From: Apoda limacodes
Taxonomy: Eukaryota; Arthropoda; Insecta; Lepidoptera; Limacodidae
Length of the DNA: 64,000 nt
Assembly (NCBI GenBank): GCA_946406115.1
Contig: OX291562.1
Coordinates: 7,966,001 to 8,030,000 of the forward strand
Reading direction: 5' to 3'
Shown: positions 25,401 through 33,856 of the stretch, one piece after another
How the letters are laid out: each line of letters begins with the position of its first letter
Position numbering within the stretch: position 1 is the stretch's first letter
Program-made: the position numbers and the translations under genes
Notes under the pieces: generated by a model
What the model was told of the DNA's origin: nothing
Databases searched by the model: none
Seen by the model: only the letters and a program-made list of their open reading frames with translations

Positions 25401-28400
25401 GAAAGATGACGCGAAGAAGAAAATTCAACTCAACGCACAGGAATACATAGCAGTAATGAGGAATGACACATTCTGTCAGTCGTAAAAGAATCCCTCCAGT
25501 TCCTCCATATTTGAAACATGTACAAAGAACTGGGAATGGATGTCTGGAAACTTCCAAAGTTTCTTGCATCCTCCGGTCATTTACCTGATACGGAAAACCT
25601 GAAACGATAATCCCGTTATAGTGTCTTAAAAAAGGATGAGTTTGTTACTTATGCACCGGCTAGATGCTCAAGAGAGAGATTCAAGAAGAGTGGGTTCGGA
25701 ATCAAGTAAAAGGAAGTCGCAATTCAAGGTCACGGAAAGTTAAAATTTATACTCATTCAAGGTTAGTTTAACAAGATTCAATAGTTAGCAGTGAAACCTA
25801 ATCCTTTATGTAACCCTTAATTTATCGAAATTAAAGAATCTATTTACAATATTTGAAACTACCTATCTACACAGAAAGAAAGAAAACCGTAAGCCTGCCT
25901 ACACAGATTTCTGGATGAACGTTTGCAAAATATATATTAGGGATAGAAAGTACATTTAATTTCTTCGGCCTAAAGCCCGACCGATGATGTCTTCCACGAC
26001 GAACAATAGAATTCAATAAAACAACACTATGGCGGCTATCTTGAAATGTTGGAAAATCAAAAAATCGTCTCAATATTTTGTATCTACGACCCTGAAAAGC
26101 CCTGCATGCAAATTTTTAGCCGGATCGGTGAACAAATATTTTTGACCGTCATTTTTAATCCGCCATCTTGAATTTTTTTTTTTCACCAGGCAGTTGCTCC
26201 TCATTGCTCTCTACAACATTTGTTTGAGCCGTTAAAAGCTTTCTTTTCTTAAAATTTCACGCGGGACTTTAACATTTGGTTTCTTGAACACCCTCAGGCC
26301 CCATGGAGTCGGCACCGCTGTGCATGAGTTTGGTCGAAGTTTTGCATAAAGGTTTGCAGGGAGCATTTTTCAAGCATATCAACAGTAATTTCGAACTATT
26401 GGAGAAGAAAAGAAAAGTCGGACAACCGAGAAAAACGATCTGACTTGCTTACTTTTCGGAATTAAGCATAAGAGTCCGAAATTATCTTACTCATAATATT
26501 GAGACTAGTCTCAAAATTATGGGCTTTTTACGAGCTTTCACTTATTATTTTCGAGATCGTCCGGAAATGACATCAAAACTGATTTCTTGTCTGAAGTCAG
26601 CACAACGAAATCGAAACCACTACACTGACAATTTCGAGACTGGTCTTAGAATTTAGAGCTTTTTACGAGCTTTGACATGGTATTTTCGAGATCGGCCGAA
26701 AATGCGTGATTATCCAGAAATAAGCAAAAAACTGATTTCTGGTCCGAAGTAAACACAACAAATTCGAAACCACTTCTCTGACAATTTCGAGATTGTTTTT
26801 AGAATTTCGAGCTTTAACATGGTATTTTTGAGATCGTCCAGAAATGCGTGGTTTTCCGGAAATTAGAAAGAAACCGATTTCTGGTCTGAAGTAAGCACAA
26901 CAAAATCGGAACGACTGCACCGGAACCAGAAAACCAGTTTCGATTTTGTTGTCCTTACTTCAGGAAAGAAATCAGTTTTTTTCTATATCATAAAATAAAC
27001 CGCGCGCGGTCCAAAGAAAAAAACAATTCATGACAAAGTTAAAAAAACGCACGAAATGCATTTCGCCTTTGTAAATATTTACTCAAATTCGAATTTATGC
27101 TGATACTTTTATAAATAAAAATAAATAAAAAAAACCCGACTGCAAAAACATTAAGAACTAAAAAGAAATAAACAAGTTTACAACTTAAAACATACCAAAT
27201 ATATTAACTTTAAGCAAACAAAACTCATTTTAAGGTAACTACTATAATTTGAAAAATCCGTAGGGACTACTACTTGAACTTGCATTGTAACTTTTTATAT
27301 TGAGTTCAGTATGACAGTTGAAAAGTTCCCACGCTTTTTTGCTCCGTATTTCTACTTAAAAGTTATTTTTTTAAAGGGTAGTGTCTAAATTTTTTATTTT
27401 ATTCTTTTTAGTCTTGATTATTGTACTGTCACCGAGTTTTGAGCTTCACTAAACATTTGATCCAAACACGTGAAACTTATACAAGTGTTGTTATAAAAAA
27501 AGTTTATGAAAACCACGTAAAATTACTTGATTTTTTCAATCGGCTACTTGACACTGATTGGCAGCGTAAAGTACCTAATCTAAATAATAATTTAGATTAT
27601 TTTAGTAGACCCCTTAGATTGTCAATCAATACTGTTTTTCAGTAAACAACTTGTACAAATTCAATCTGAATTTAGTAGTTTAAACTTACACAATCTTTTC
27701 GTAATGAATTCCTACTTTGAACAACGTACGTCCTCAGCTCCAGCGGTTTACGATGCCAGGCAATTTTACATACCTCTTTTTTTTGAAGTGAAAACTTCTT
27801 TAGTGGCTCTGTGCACTTTTTTTGTGATGGGTAAAAATGATAAACTCGCGTCAGGCTGATCGGAAATTCGTAAGACGGAAACCATGATGCCACGCCATAA
27901 AAATTAGCAAGACGGAAACCATAATGCCACGCCATAATAGGATGATTGGCAAAATAAAAAGATTGATTTTGAAGTGAAAACTTCTTTAGCGGCGTTGTGC
28001 ACTTTTTTTGTGATGTAAAAAATGTTAAACTCTATAGGACGAATAAAAAGTAAGAGGAAGTTGGGTTGATGAAAAGATGAAAGTGCAGATTACGCATGTT
28101 AAAATGTTATATCCAGGTTGTATGTTTTCACTTCTGCCGGCACTCCCGGAATGGATCCGTTTTTTTTTTTTAATACCAATTATGTGGCAAACAAGCACAG
28201 GGTCCGCCTGATGGTAAGTGGTCACCGTGCCCTATGGACGCTTGTAACACCAGGGGTATCACTCGCGCGTTGCCGACCCTTCAAAAATCCAAAAACTTAT
28301 TTCTTGAAGAACCCCATACTGTACTCCTTAGAGAAAACCTTGGCAGGGAGCTCATTCCACAACCCAAGCGATCGCGGGAAGAAGTTACTCTGAAACCGCA

Positions 28401-29363
28401 CTATACGCGACCATTTCGGTTCTAGAGTGTGAGAATGAATTCCCTGCGGATGGCGAGCGGTGCGATGGTAGATAGTAGCCGTGGGCATCATTTCGAAAAA
28501 TTCCTCTGAAACACATCCCATTGTACAAGCGGTAGAACACACACAGCGAGGCAAAGTCTCTCCTCAGACTTATTAAGGATTCGATACGGCAAGTAAGTTT
28601 GGGATCGTCGACAAATTCTCACAGCCCGTTGTGAACCGAACCGAGTTGAACCGAATCAAAAGGGCCAAGCTGGTATCCGGGTGCACCCGCCCATTGATGG
28701 CAGCAGTACTCCATATGGGGCCGAACTTGCGACTTGTAAAGCAGCAACCTCTGCCCCGACGTGAAGAACTGCCTCGCTCTGTTGAGTACACCTAGTTTTT
28801 AGGACGCCAGCTTCACCTTGTCTTGCAAATGAACTCGGAACTGAACATCACTGGAGATGTCGACACAAAGGATCTCAATGCTCTTGAAGATGGAGAGGGG
28901 ATTGTTCTGGAATTGCGGTACTACTGTGAATGGGGTTTTCTTAGTGGTGAACGCGACTTGTTTCTTTGTAGGGTTGAATTGGACCAAGTTTACCCGTCCC
29001 CAGTCGAAGACCTTGGACAGTGTGGTCTCGATTTGAGACACAAGTTCTCCGCGGTTTTCCTCCACGACGGAACGAGGGCTGTTTGCAAGACCCGTATAAT
29101 AAGCGTCTCCAGTACTGTTATCTGCATAGCAATGCATGTTGTTATATAATTATTATACCTAGTCAGTAAAGAAACATTGTGACAAGTTATATATTTACTT
29201 AGAATTAATAGAACTTACATGTATTGTCTCCAAGTAACAAGTGAGCATGTCCGATAATTGGCAACGCTCCAGGGCTGAGTGGAGGCTCATTCGATGAACA
29301 TCGCTTCCAATTCCGATATGCATACGCAAAACATACCGCACAAAAAAGGATCAAAAAGAACAT
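7256..29363 (-). CDS. Cytochrome P450, clan 4, CYP341-like, complete 10-exon gene
   Basis: Joining ten minus-strand exons gives 1482 bp (493 aa plus stop), a normal microsomal P450 length. Exons: 29363-29219, 15643-15554, 15329-15219, 14602-14417, 11161-10965, 10887-10818, 10380-10188, 9763-9612, 8328-8149, 7413-7256. All introns are GT-AG and every phase fits. Residues 1-16 form a hydrophobic membrane anchor, followed by a proline-rich hinge (PPLSPGALP). Later signatures are the I-helix GGHDTS (302-307), ExxR at E360-R363, RPERW (413-417) and the heme loop FSMGRRNCIG with Cys440 as ligand. The product would be a membrane-bound monooxygenase; the substrate cannot be read from sequence. The CYP341 label rests on remembered features (VVTDPDDF, PWLGEGL, NALETICLTALG, LLKPVSGH), so family placement is tentative. 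No in-frame stop interrupts the join. Confidence 0.9.
8149..8328 (-). CDS. P450 exon 9 (heme-binding loop)
   Basis: It encodes NYTLKAGRTCMMFVYGISRH, then ELFRPERW and FAGFSMGRRNCIG, with Cys440 as the fifth heme ligand. The acceptor is tttttcag and the donor GTAAGT. The open frame continues upstream of the acceptor, but that part is intron. Confidence 0.94.
9612..9763 (-). CDS. P450 exon 8 (K-helix)
   Basis: It encodes LQEVLGNSDRDVEKQDLQKL and EAVIKETLRIFP, holding the invariant ExxR of the K-helix. The acceptor is ttaacag and the donor GTAAGT, phase 1. Confidence 0.93.
9780..9850 (+). repeat. 3' tail fragment of a jockey-type LINE in P450 intron 7
   Basis: The phrase gttgcaagagtccatgggct followed by ccgcttaccatcaagacg is the 3' end of a jockey-like element seen elsewhere at 10.4-10.7, 28.2 and 54.3 kb. 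It is antisense to the P450. Confidence 0.5.
10188..10380 (-). CDS. P450 exon 7 (I-helix)
   Basis: It encodes KYKAFLDLLLELA and REHVDTMIVGGHDTSAS, the oxygen-binding I-helix with the (A/G)Gx(D/E)T core. The acceptor is atttcag. The donor is GTTAGT after GA, so a glutamate codon is split with exon 8. Confidence 0.93.
10440..10720 (+). repeat. Decayed 3' portion of a jockey-type LINE in P450 intron 6
   Basis: In broken plus-strand frames it corresponds to the C-terminal end of jockey ORF2 (a decayed form of SFFPRSLGLWNELPAKVF) and ends in the same 3' tail (gcaagcacccatgggcta). It is a 5'-truncated, dead copy in intron 6. Confidence 0.5.
10818..10887 (-). CDS. P450 exon 6 (short linker exon)
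   Basis: It encodes ILQQRKKELSDSLDSGNESA in 70 bp, a variable polar linker between helices G and H. The acceptor is attgcag and the donor GTTAGT, phase 1. It is too short to stand out as an open frame, but both its phases are required by its neighbours. Confidence 0.85.
10965..11161 (-). CDS. P450 exon 5
   Basis: It encodes TALGASDDEG through LKRKQDKVLKILKNKSYT (helices E to G). The acceptor is atttcag and the donor GTATGT, ending in phase 0. Confidence 0.9.
11328..11592 (-). repeat. Lepidopteran interspersed repeat, copy B (P450 intron 4)
   Basis: This is the reverse orientation of the copy A family. It reads cggatcgggatgaaacttag... and ends ...gcgggcggagccgctgg. No coding capacity. Confidence 0.65.
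11974..12060. repeat. 87-bp miniature hairpin
   Basis: The arms start tttgtttttaaggt and end ...caaattctaa at about 11974-12002, and are mirrored at about 12031-12060 with a few mismatches around a loop of about 28 bases. It could be a tiny MITE. Confidence 0.6.
12454..12900 (-). pseudogene. Internally deleted mariner-type transposase
   Basis: The minus strand starts with an ATG (12900) and reads MDLLREHFRAMIFYDFKCGL, the helix-turn-helix start of mariner transposases. It then jumps to the C-terminal part: MKNQLKGIQFSSPEDVLAAF and VSAADWKKCFENWFRRI, ending at a TAA. The full family length is about 340 residues, whereas only about 149 codons remain, and the DD(D) catalytic middle is missing. 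Stops and a shift break the rest. It lies in P450 intron 4, in the same orientation as the gene. Confidence 0.75.
13185..14040 (-). repeat. Lepidopteran interspersed repeat, copy C, split by a MITE
   Basis: The two halves of a reverse-orientation copy are at about 13185-13440 and 13902-14040 (ending ...ggcggatggagccgctggcg). They are separated by the 457-bp element at 13442-13898. Confidence 0.55.
13442..13898. mobile_element. MITE with ggctacgttca ends and 3-bp CTA duplication
   Basis: The left end is ggctacgttca and the right end tgaacgtagcc, a perfect 11-bp inverted pair. CTA flanks both sides (13439-13441 and 13899-13901). A 3-bp duplication suggests PIF/Harbinger-type transposition. It is 457 bp long, non-coding, and inserted into the interspersed repeat copy C. 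Confidence 0.65.
14100..14293 (+). repeat. 190-bp repeat with acgtgacaa/ttgtcacgt ends, copy 1
   Basis: It contains ctttttatgtctgtctctct, actcgctctcattgtgagcg and cttgaagtgtcacccggcaa, and ends gttgtcacgt. Almost identical copies are at 31079-31308 (inverted) and 38602-38794. It lies in P450 intron 4 next to exon 4. Confidence 0.75.
14417..14602 (-). CDS. P450 exon 4
   Basis: It encodes SIWKTHRKLLNPAFS, the helix C motif WxxxR in which Trp and Arg contact the heme propionates, and ends NALETIC. The acceptor is ttttacag and the donor GTAAGT, phase 1. Confidence 0.92.
14800..15027 (-). repeat. Lepidopteran interspersed repeat, copy D (P450 intron 3)
   Basis: Reverse orientation: it has aaatttggcatggagatagt, ggaaggacataggctact and ends gaaccgcgggcaaaagctag. 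Confidence 0.7.
15219..15329 (-). CDS. P450 exon 3
   Basis: It encodes VTDPDDFLTVANTCVQKA and FGKPWLGEGLVTAD, covering the segment around helices B and C. The acceptor is aatttcag and the donor GTAAGC. Confidence 0.9.
15554..15643 (-). CDS. P450 exon 2
   Basis: It encodes LWGVIKDVSYRSLEKGGVVS and ILIGPKTVY, the beta-1 region. The acceptor is tctttag and the donor GTAAAT, phase 1 at both ends. An ATG lies 15 bp upstream of the acceptor, but exon 1 at 29.3 kb fits better as the N-terminus. Confidence 0.88.
15880..21765. repeat. Satellite-like array, about 400-bp units, in P450 intron 1
   Basis: The phrase cactatggcggccatcttga recurs near 15912, 16341, 17071, 17311, 17714, 18099, 18486, 18971, 19574, 20182, 20580, 20962 and 21365. 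Spacings cluster around 385-430 bp, with truncated (240) and enlarged (about 605) exceptions. Each unit also has a gaccgccattttgaatccgc block, a ccaccaggcagttgctcctc block and a ggagactccttctgggagaa block. Copies differ by many substitutions and indels, so the array is old. A 110-bp foreign stretch interrupts it at about 18745-18855. The many short open frames across it follow the repeat and are not genes. Confidence 0.9.
21781..21954. repeat. Direct repeat bordering the higher-order array, left copy
   Basis: It reads gatgagtttgttacatatgc ... gtgaaacctaatc and matches 25632-25803 with about one difference per ten bases. Together the two copies bracket the tandem block. Confidence 0.75.
21955..22716. 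mobile_element. Two head-to-tail TTAA-type MITEs with gcgaggcgc ends
   Basis: The first element (about 21955-22325) has arms of about 55 bp (cgcagcgcctcgcagcgggc at the left, its mirror at the right). The second (22330-22716) has arms starting gagaatacgattcgtggcac. They meet at ctcTTAAgag (22326-22329), so they share a TTAA. Both contain gatcagtaaatgtc near the right arm. A third member is at 57362-57720. No transposase is present. Confidence 0.75.
22815..25410. repeat. Higher-order tandem repeat with a 131-bp subunit
   Basis: Four large units start near 22815, 23395, 23975 and 24686. Each has a unique part (rich in cctccagtaggtttccgccg) followed by tandem copies of a 131-bp subunit beginning gagctggcacgatgctatgc. 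Subunit counts are 2, 2, 3 and 4, so unit lengths are 580, 580 and 711 bp, with the last unit cut off. The expansion of exactly one subunit per step is visible in the sequence. The same 121-codon minus-strand frame reappears in three units only because the units are copies. It sits inside the 400-bp satellite in P450 intron 1. Confidence 0.9.
25632..25803. repeat. Direct repeat bordering the higher-order array, right copy
   Basis: Partner of 21781-21954. It is followed by a partial copy of the higher-order unit (25808-25995) that stops at tcttccacgac, where satellite sequence resumes. Confidence 0.75.
26015..26235. repeat. Detached piece of the 400-bp satellite
   Basis: From cactatggcggctatcttga to cattgctctctacaacattt this is half a satellite unit, on the far side of the higher-order block. 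It implies that the 4.2-kb block was inserted into, or arose within, the satellite. Confidence 0.8.
26490..26960. repeat. Three tandem units of about 145 bp
   Basis: Units start near 26495, 26629 and 26778. Each has gacaatttcgagac..., ttttcgagatcgtccggaaatg and ctgatttctggtctgaagta in order. It is a third, unrelated tandem repeat in P450 intron 1. The 85-codon minus frame follows the repeat and is not a gene. Confidence 0.75.
27000..27760. other. Intronic sequence, no gene seen
   Basis: AT-rich DNA inside P450 intron 1. The 74-codon plus frame at 27421-27645 has no motif I recognise. Confidence 0.3.
27762..28148 (+). repeat. Lepidopteran repeat with gaagtgaaaacttctttagc / ttttcacttctgccgg ends
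   Basis: It contains gaagtgaaaacttctttag and gtgcactttttttgtgatg twice (near 27785 and 27971) and gacggaaaccat..atgccacgccata twice. It ends atgttttcacttctgccggc. The same family is at 55146-55515 in the opposite orientation. Non-coding. Confidence 0.6.
28174..29140 (-). pseudogene. 5'-truncated jockey-type LINE (reverse transcriptase end) in P450 intron 1
   Basis: On the minus strand, starting at the catalytic motif, the protein reads YADNSTGDAYYTG (family: YADDSTGDA), NLVQFNPTKKQVAFTTKK, VDISSDVQFRVHLQDKVKL, then in other frames FTSGQRLLLYKSQVRPHMEY and FQSNFFPRSLGLWNELPAKV. The order matches the C-terminal third of jockey ORF2. The second catalytic Asp is changed to Asn and several frameshifts are present, so it is dead. 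It starts exactly at the palm motif, so it is a 5'-truncated insertion. The 3' tail extends to about 28174. Confidence 0.8.
29219..29363 (-). CDS. P450 exon 1 (start codon, membrane anchor)
   Basis: It encodes MFFLILFCAVCFAYAY, a hydrophobic N-terminal anchor, then a basic stretch and PPLSPGALPIIGHAHLLLG, the proline-rich hinge. The ATG is at 29363-29361. The exon ends with the donor GTAAGT at phase 1, which joins T to AT of exon 2 to make a tyrosine codon. The start is preferred because the anchor-hinge order is exactly what a microsomal P450 needs. Confidence 0.88.
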
Positions 29364-30290
29364 TAAAAAAAAACTTAGTTTCTTTTATTTTTTTTAATTT
29401 ATTTAATAGCACATTGATGTGAACGCTGTTTGTATGTTTAATAAATCATTATCATTGATATGATTATGTTCAGTTATTGTACAATTATGTCCTATATGAG
29501 GCATTCAATTACCTACTATTAAAAGTATCTAATAGTATCACATATGATATTAAAAACGCTTTAATCGAATTCCGAATTGTGTTTAAAACATTACTAAGTA
29601 TGATATACGCTTTATAAAAACACCCCTTAATTTTTTTTTATATTCTATAAGATTAAAAACAATATTAATTATTAAAATATATAATAAATTCGAAATTCCC
29701 AATTCAGAACACTTGAACCACAGTGTGTAAACAATACATCTAACTAAACCGCAAACTTTCAATACATTTATTATATAACAGAATTTGCTTAGTTTATAAT
29801 CTGTTGTACTATTTATATTATTTTATAATTCGCTATTAGAATAGGTCTTCACTGTGTAAATCAATTTAGCGTATGCACTTTGTTCGCGGTTAAATAAGCA
29901 CGATTCTGTTGAAATCCGGGTGATTTCACTGATTTTCAATTAAAATTTAATAACAGCTATTGCTAAAGCCCTTGAATGTAAATACATTGTAAACACTAGA
30001 TCTTACAATGTATACTAATATAATCATAGTCCTGTAATTTGTCCTACGGACTGCGCAATATCCTACAGAATTGACCATCCTATAGAAAGGGATAAAGCAA
30101 ACATGCCGTCTCTTTTATCTGTCTATCAACGTCCGCTATTTTAAAAAGCTTTTATTAAACTTTCAATGTATTTATGTATGTTTGTTTGGGTGGAATCTTG
30201 TTACTCAACTTTGAAGGAGATATCTTCAACCAAATGAGCTGAAATTTTGTATACACGTTTAGTTTGGATGACAATACACGATAAGCTGTG
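29364..30290. other. P450 5' flank, no clear promoter motif
   Basis: This is the region immediately upstream of the P450 ATG on the minus strand. It is AT-rich with T- and A-runs. I could not identify a TATA box, initiator or xenobiotic response element with confidence, and there is no other gene. Confidence 0.35.
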
Positions 30291-30640
30291 TGACGTCATT
30301 CTAAATCCAATATAGCGGTACTTCCAAGATGGTGGAATTGTTATTTATAATGCATTTCTACAATATGGGTATCAAATGAAAGGGCTTCTTAAAAGTAACT
30401 CGAAAAATAATGTGACGTCATTCTAAATTAAATATGGCGGAACATCCAAGATGGCGGAATAGTTATTTTTTATGCACTTCTACAATATGGATATCAAATG
30501 AAAGGGCTTGTCGAGAATAATTAGAGAAAAAATATTCTGACATCACTCTTAATCCAATATGGCGGACTTTTGAAGTTTTAATGCTTTCTTATAGTATGGG
30601 TATTAAATGAAACGGTTCGCTGAAAATAAAAAGGCAGGTT
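30290..30640. repeat. Tandem repeat, period about 123 bp, 2.5 copies
   Basis: The phrase tgacgtcattctaaa starts copies near 30290 and 30413, with a weaker third near 30537. Each has caagatggcggaat and tctacaatatgggtatcaaa. It shares the atggcgg flavour of the satellite in intron 1 but is a different unit. Confidence 0.75.
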
Positions 30641-31078
30641 AAAAATTTGGTGTAGTGACCTCGATTATTCTTGAGATAGAATTTTTTAGGTACTAGTTTA
30701 TTTACACAAGTAAATCGCGTGATAAGCTATTATGATCATATAAATTGTGTATAATGAGGTTATAAGTTGATAGTTAAAATTTTAAAGGAAAATTTTATTT
30801 TTTTCTTTTTAGAGCATTTAAATAAAACCTTTTTTAAAAAGGTTTTTTGCTTTTAATTTTGTTTGTTTATGTTTATTAAAACAAGTATTAGTTTAGTAAA
30901 AAAAGTAAAAGCGAAAAGAGACCGCAAGTTCGCTTGGTCTTTGTAACTTTTCCAACTTCTTTTTTTCACAGCTGGCTAGAAAATGTTCATGAAATGTCTA
31001 TGTATTTTTTTTTTGTTTTAATGCGCTAATCTCTGAAAAGGCCATTCGGATTCGGAAAATTCTTTTTGCGTTTGATTT

Positions 31079-31308
31079 TGACGTGACAACGTCTTATAAA
31101 TTGGTTTGCCGGGTGACACTTCAAGAAACTGCGTTACGCTCCGCTCACGTTATGCGCTCACAATGAGAGCGAGTGAGAGGCACGCGGCATGGTTAGCCCG
31201 CCTAAGAGCGAGAGAGACAGACATAAAAAGTGAAAGGCACAAGTTGTCACGTAAAACTTTCGCCCGTATACCGACTTTACAGGCAACCAGTTTTTTTTTT
31301 TGTTCTTG
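31079..31308 (-). repeat. 190-bp repeat with acgtgacaa/ttgtcacgt ends, copy 2 (inverted)
   Basis: It reads gacgtgacaacgtcttataa ... gcacaagttgtcacgt and continues with cccgtataccgactttacag up to about 31300. Reversed, it matches 14100-14293 and 38602-38794. The terminal acgtgacaa/ttgtcacgt pair is a short inverted repeat. Confidence 0.75.
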
Positions 31309-32570
31309 AAGAAAATTACAGACTATAAGACACTAAGGAGCCAAACCACAAGAAAAAAGTCAGAAAGAACCTTAAGCGAAAACGAAGTAATAGGGCGAGC
31401 GAGAGATTTGAAGGGGGGATGTTAGCAGCGAAAACGGCAGAACATCGTTGCTAGGTCAGCTAGTAGATAAATAAAACTGGTATAGTTTTTTGGGTTCCAC
31501 TAGCCAAATGGCAAAAACCTTCTTTCTATATGTCTCTTACAAGAAGACTGTAAAGGACAGAGAGATGATTTTTGCCACTTAAGGATTCTAATAAAATTTT
31601 ACACGCAACTGTCTTTTGTGAACCACTGTGGATGCTGATTATTTTTAAACTATTGATTTCTCGCAGCTTTGCCGGCGCCAAATTGGGTCGCTGTGTCGCG
31701 TGATTCCTACCAATTGATTTTCTGTTCAAAAAGATATTTAATATCATTCTCTCACGCTGAAAGCGAGCGATATCTTCTGCCTTCATTTTCTGTTTTTGTC
31801 ATTCCTTTTCCCATAAGAACTAATTATTTTTTTAGGTTAATGACTCATCATAAGTGAGTCTCACTTAATTTTAAATGGGCGCTGCATCGATTAGCTGCAT
31901 CTTATGCTGAGTTGGAACCTTTTCGACTTTTTCGCTGCAAGACTGGGCGCGGCTGTAATTTAGAAAAAACAGAATATCATGCATTATAAGGAACGACCAT
32001 CTATCTGAGAGGTCCAAATCCTGAAGCGCATTGGCATTCAACAGTATAAAGGATTCAGTTTTTTGGGCCTGAAGATGACAATATCGGAGACCTGACCTGA
32101 TAATATTAAAACAATTAAAACATGGCTACTGTCAATCAATTTTATCACATTTTTATATTAAGATATATTTAAACAAAAACAGTAAATTGAGATCTTTTGA
32201 CAAAATTTTATTGTCTTCATCGGTCAAAATATTATGATGACTAATTCGTTACTAGGGTTGACTGTCGCTAGGGGCTAAGTCTACATTATCTTAGAAACAT
32301 TAGAAATCAGTACTATTTATGTATCATAAATAGTATAAATAAAAGGTTAATTTTACCACAAAATGTATAAAACTATTTAAATAAAAATAGTTTTATTTTA
32401 ATAGGTTACTGGTGAACTTAACTTTAGAAAGTTTTGCTTTAGAATAAAGAAAATACAAGCGGACAGTGTTTTATGAAGTCTGTTTTTCGGATATGTTTAT
32501 TTTTTTACAAAAATAGATAGATTTACTTATTTGGAAGGCAATAGCTGAACACCCGAGTGACAAATATGCC
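31309..32570. other. No gene recognised
   Basis: Frames of up to 86 codons (31786-31526, minus) have no recognised motif. There are small AT-rich hairpins near 32320 and 32375. Nothing else stands out. Confidence 0.3.
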
Positions 32571-32574
32571 TAAT

Positions 32575-33625
32575 TTTTGTTTTTTTTTTGAAATCCTATT
32601 TTTTTTGCCAGACAAAATCAAAAACATTTTATTTCATGGCAACTAAAAACATGTTAAATAAATGTCAAATACAGTTTAAAAGCAACTCTAAAGCATAACG
32701 TTTTAGTGCTATTAATAGATTTGCAACTGCATTAAGATCGGAGAAACTTCGTTTTTTCATTTTTTTGATTTTTTTTTTTTTTATCACTATTCCACCATAT
32801 TGAGAAAAGTTATTTAGAGTAGGATTGTTAAGAGCATCACTTCTTCTATACAATAAAAAAAAATCACGTCCCAATTCCAAGTCAAGATACTGCAATTTAT
32901 TTTTTATATATCCGGATATTTACTTACTAGGGTTGGCACTAATTCAAGTGTCGATATTATTTGTAATATAAATGTTTGGCCTTGTCATATAATCTATATC
33001 AAAACTTTTATATGGTAGGTATGATTTTTATTTCAATGATACGTTGTAGTAAACGTTAAGTGCTTGGAAATTGTTTTTTATCGATTTTTTCCTTAGAAAT
33101 GTTCTTAAACATATAAAATAGTATAAATTTTAAAAATTGCTGGATTTCGTATTGAATATGTTCCTTCGTTTGCTTTAACTACATGTCATAAGGACATGGC
33201 TTTAACCAGGTTCTGTTTCAATAGGTGTACCATGACTTATGATATTACTTGAGTAATGTTTGCAATTATTAAATTTTTTATTTTTAAATGGATATAAAGC
33301 CGGATAAAAATGACAGCCCTAGCATAAATAAATATTTGGCTGTAACTTCTAGACTCCACGAAATTGGAAAGTTTTTTTTTATTGTATGAAGAACTAATGA
33401 TTTTAATACTATAAATAACTTTTCCCAATATGGTGGAATAATGGTGAAAAAAAATAAAATGTATTTTCTCCGGTTGTAATAAAGTAACAAAGCTATTAGT
33501 AGCAGTAAAACGTTAGGTTTCAATGAGCTTTTCAACTTTATTTGACATTTATTTAAAATGTTTTTAGTTGCCATGAAAAAAATGTTTTGATTTTGGTCCG
33601 GCAAATTCTGACAAATTTGAAACCT
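32575..33625. mobile_element. Foldback element with arms of about 340 bp
   Basis: The left arm (about 32605-32920) and right arm (about 33280-33605) are inverted copies. Matching landmarks are tcatggcaactaaaaacatg, aaataaatgtcaaata, taacgttttagtgctattaa, attccaccatattgagaaaa and tcttctatacaataaaaaaa. Arm identity looks around 75-80 percent by eye, with indels. The roughly 360-bp centre is not coding. The overlapping 62-106 codon frames are artefacts of A/T runs. Confidence 0.75.
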
Positions 33626-33856
33626 TCAGGCCGAAAATTTAAATTATCTTGCCTAGGGGGCGAAATAGGGAATGTTTGTATATGAATTCCGATACTTTAG
33701 TAAGTAAAATCGTCCAAACAGATAAATGCTCTCTTCTTCACTTAAAAAAATATTACAAAGATTATCGTGTGTTCGTCGTTTGAGACTGCCTGAAGGTTAG
33801 AGTCTTCGAAGAAAATATATCATAAACGCCCTATCTATGGCTACCTGCATCATCAA

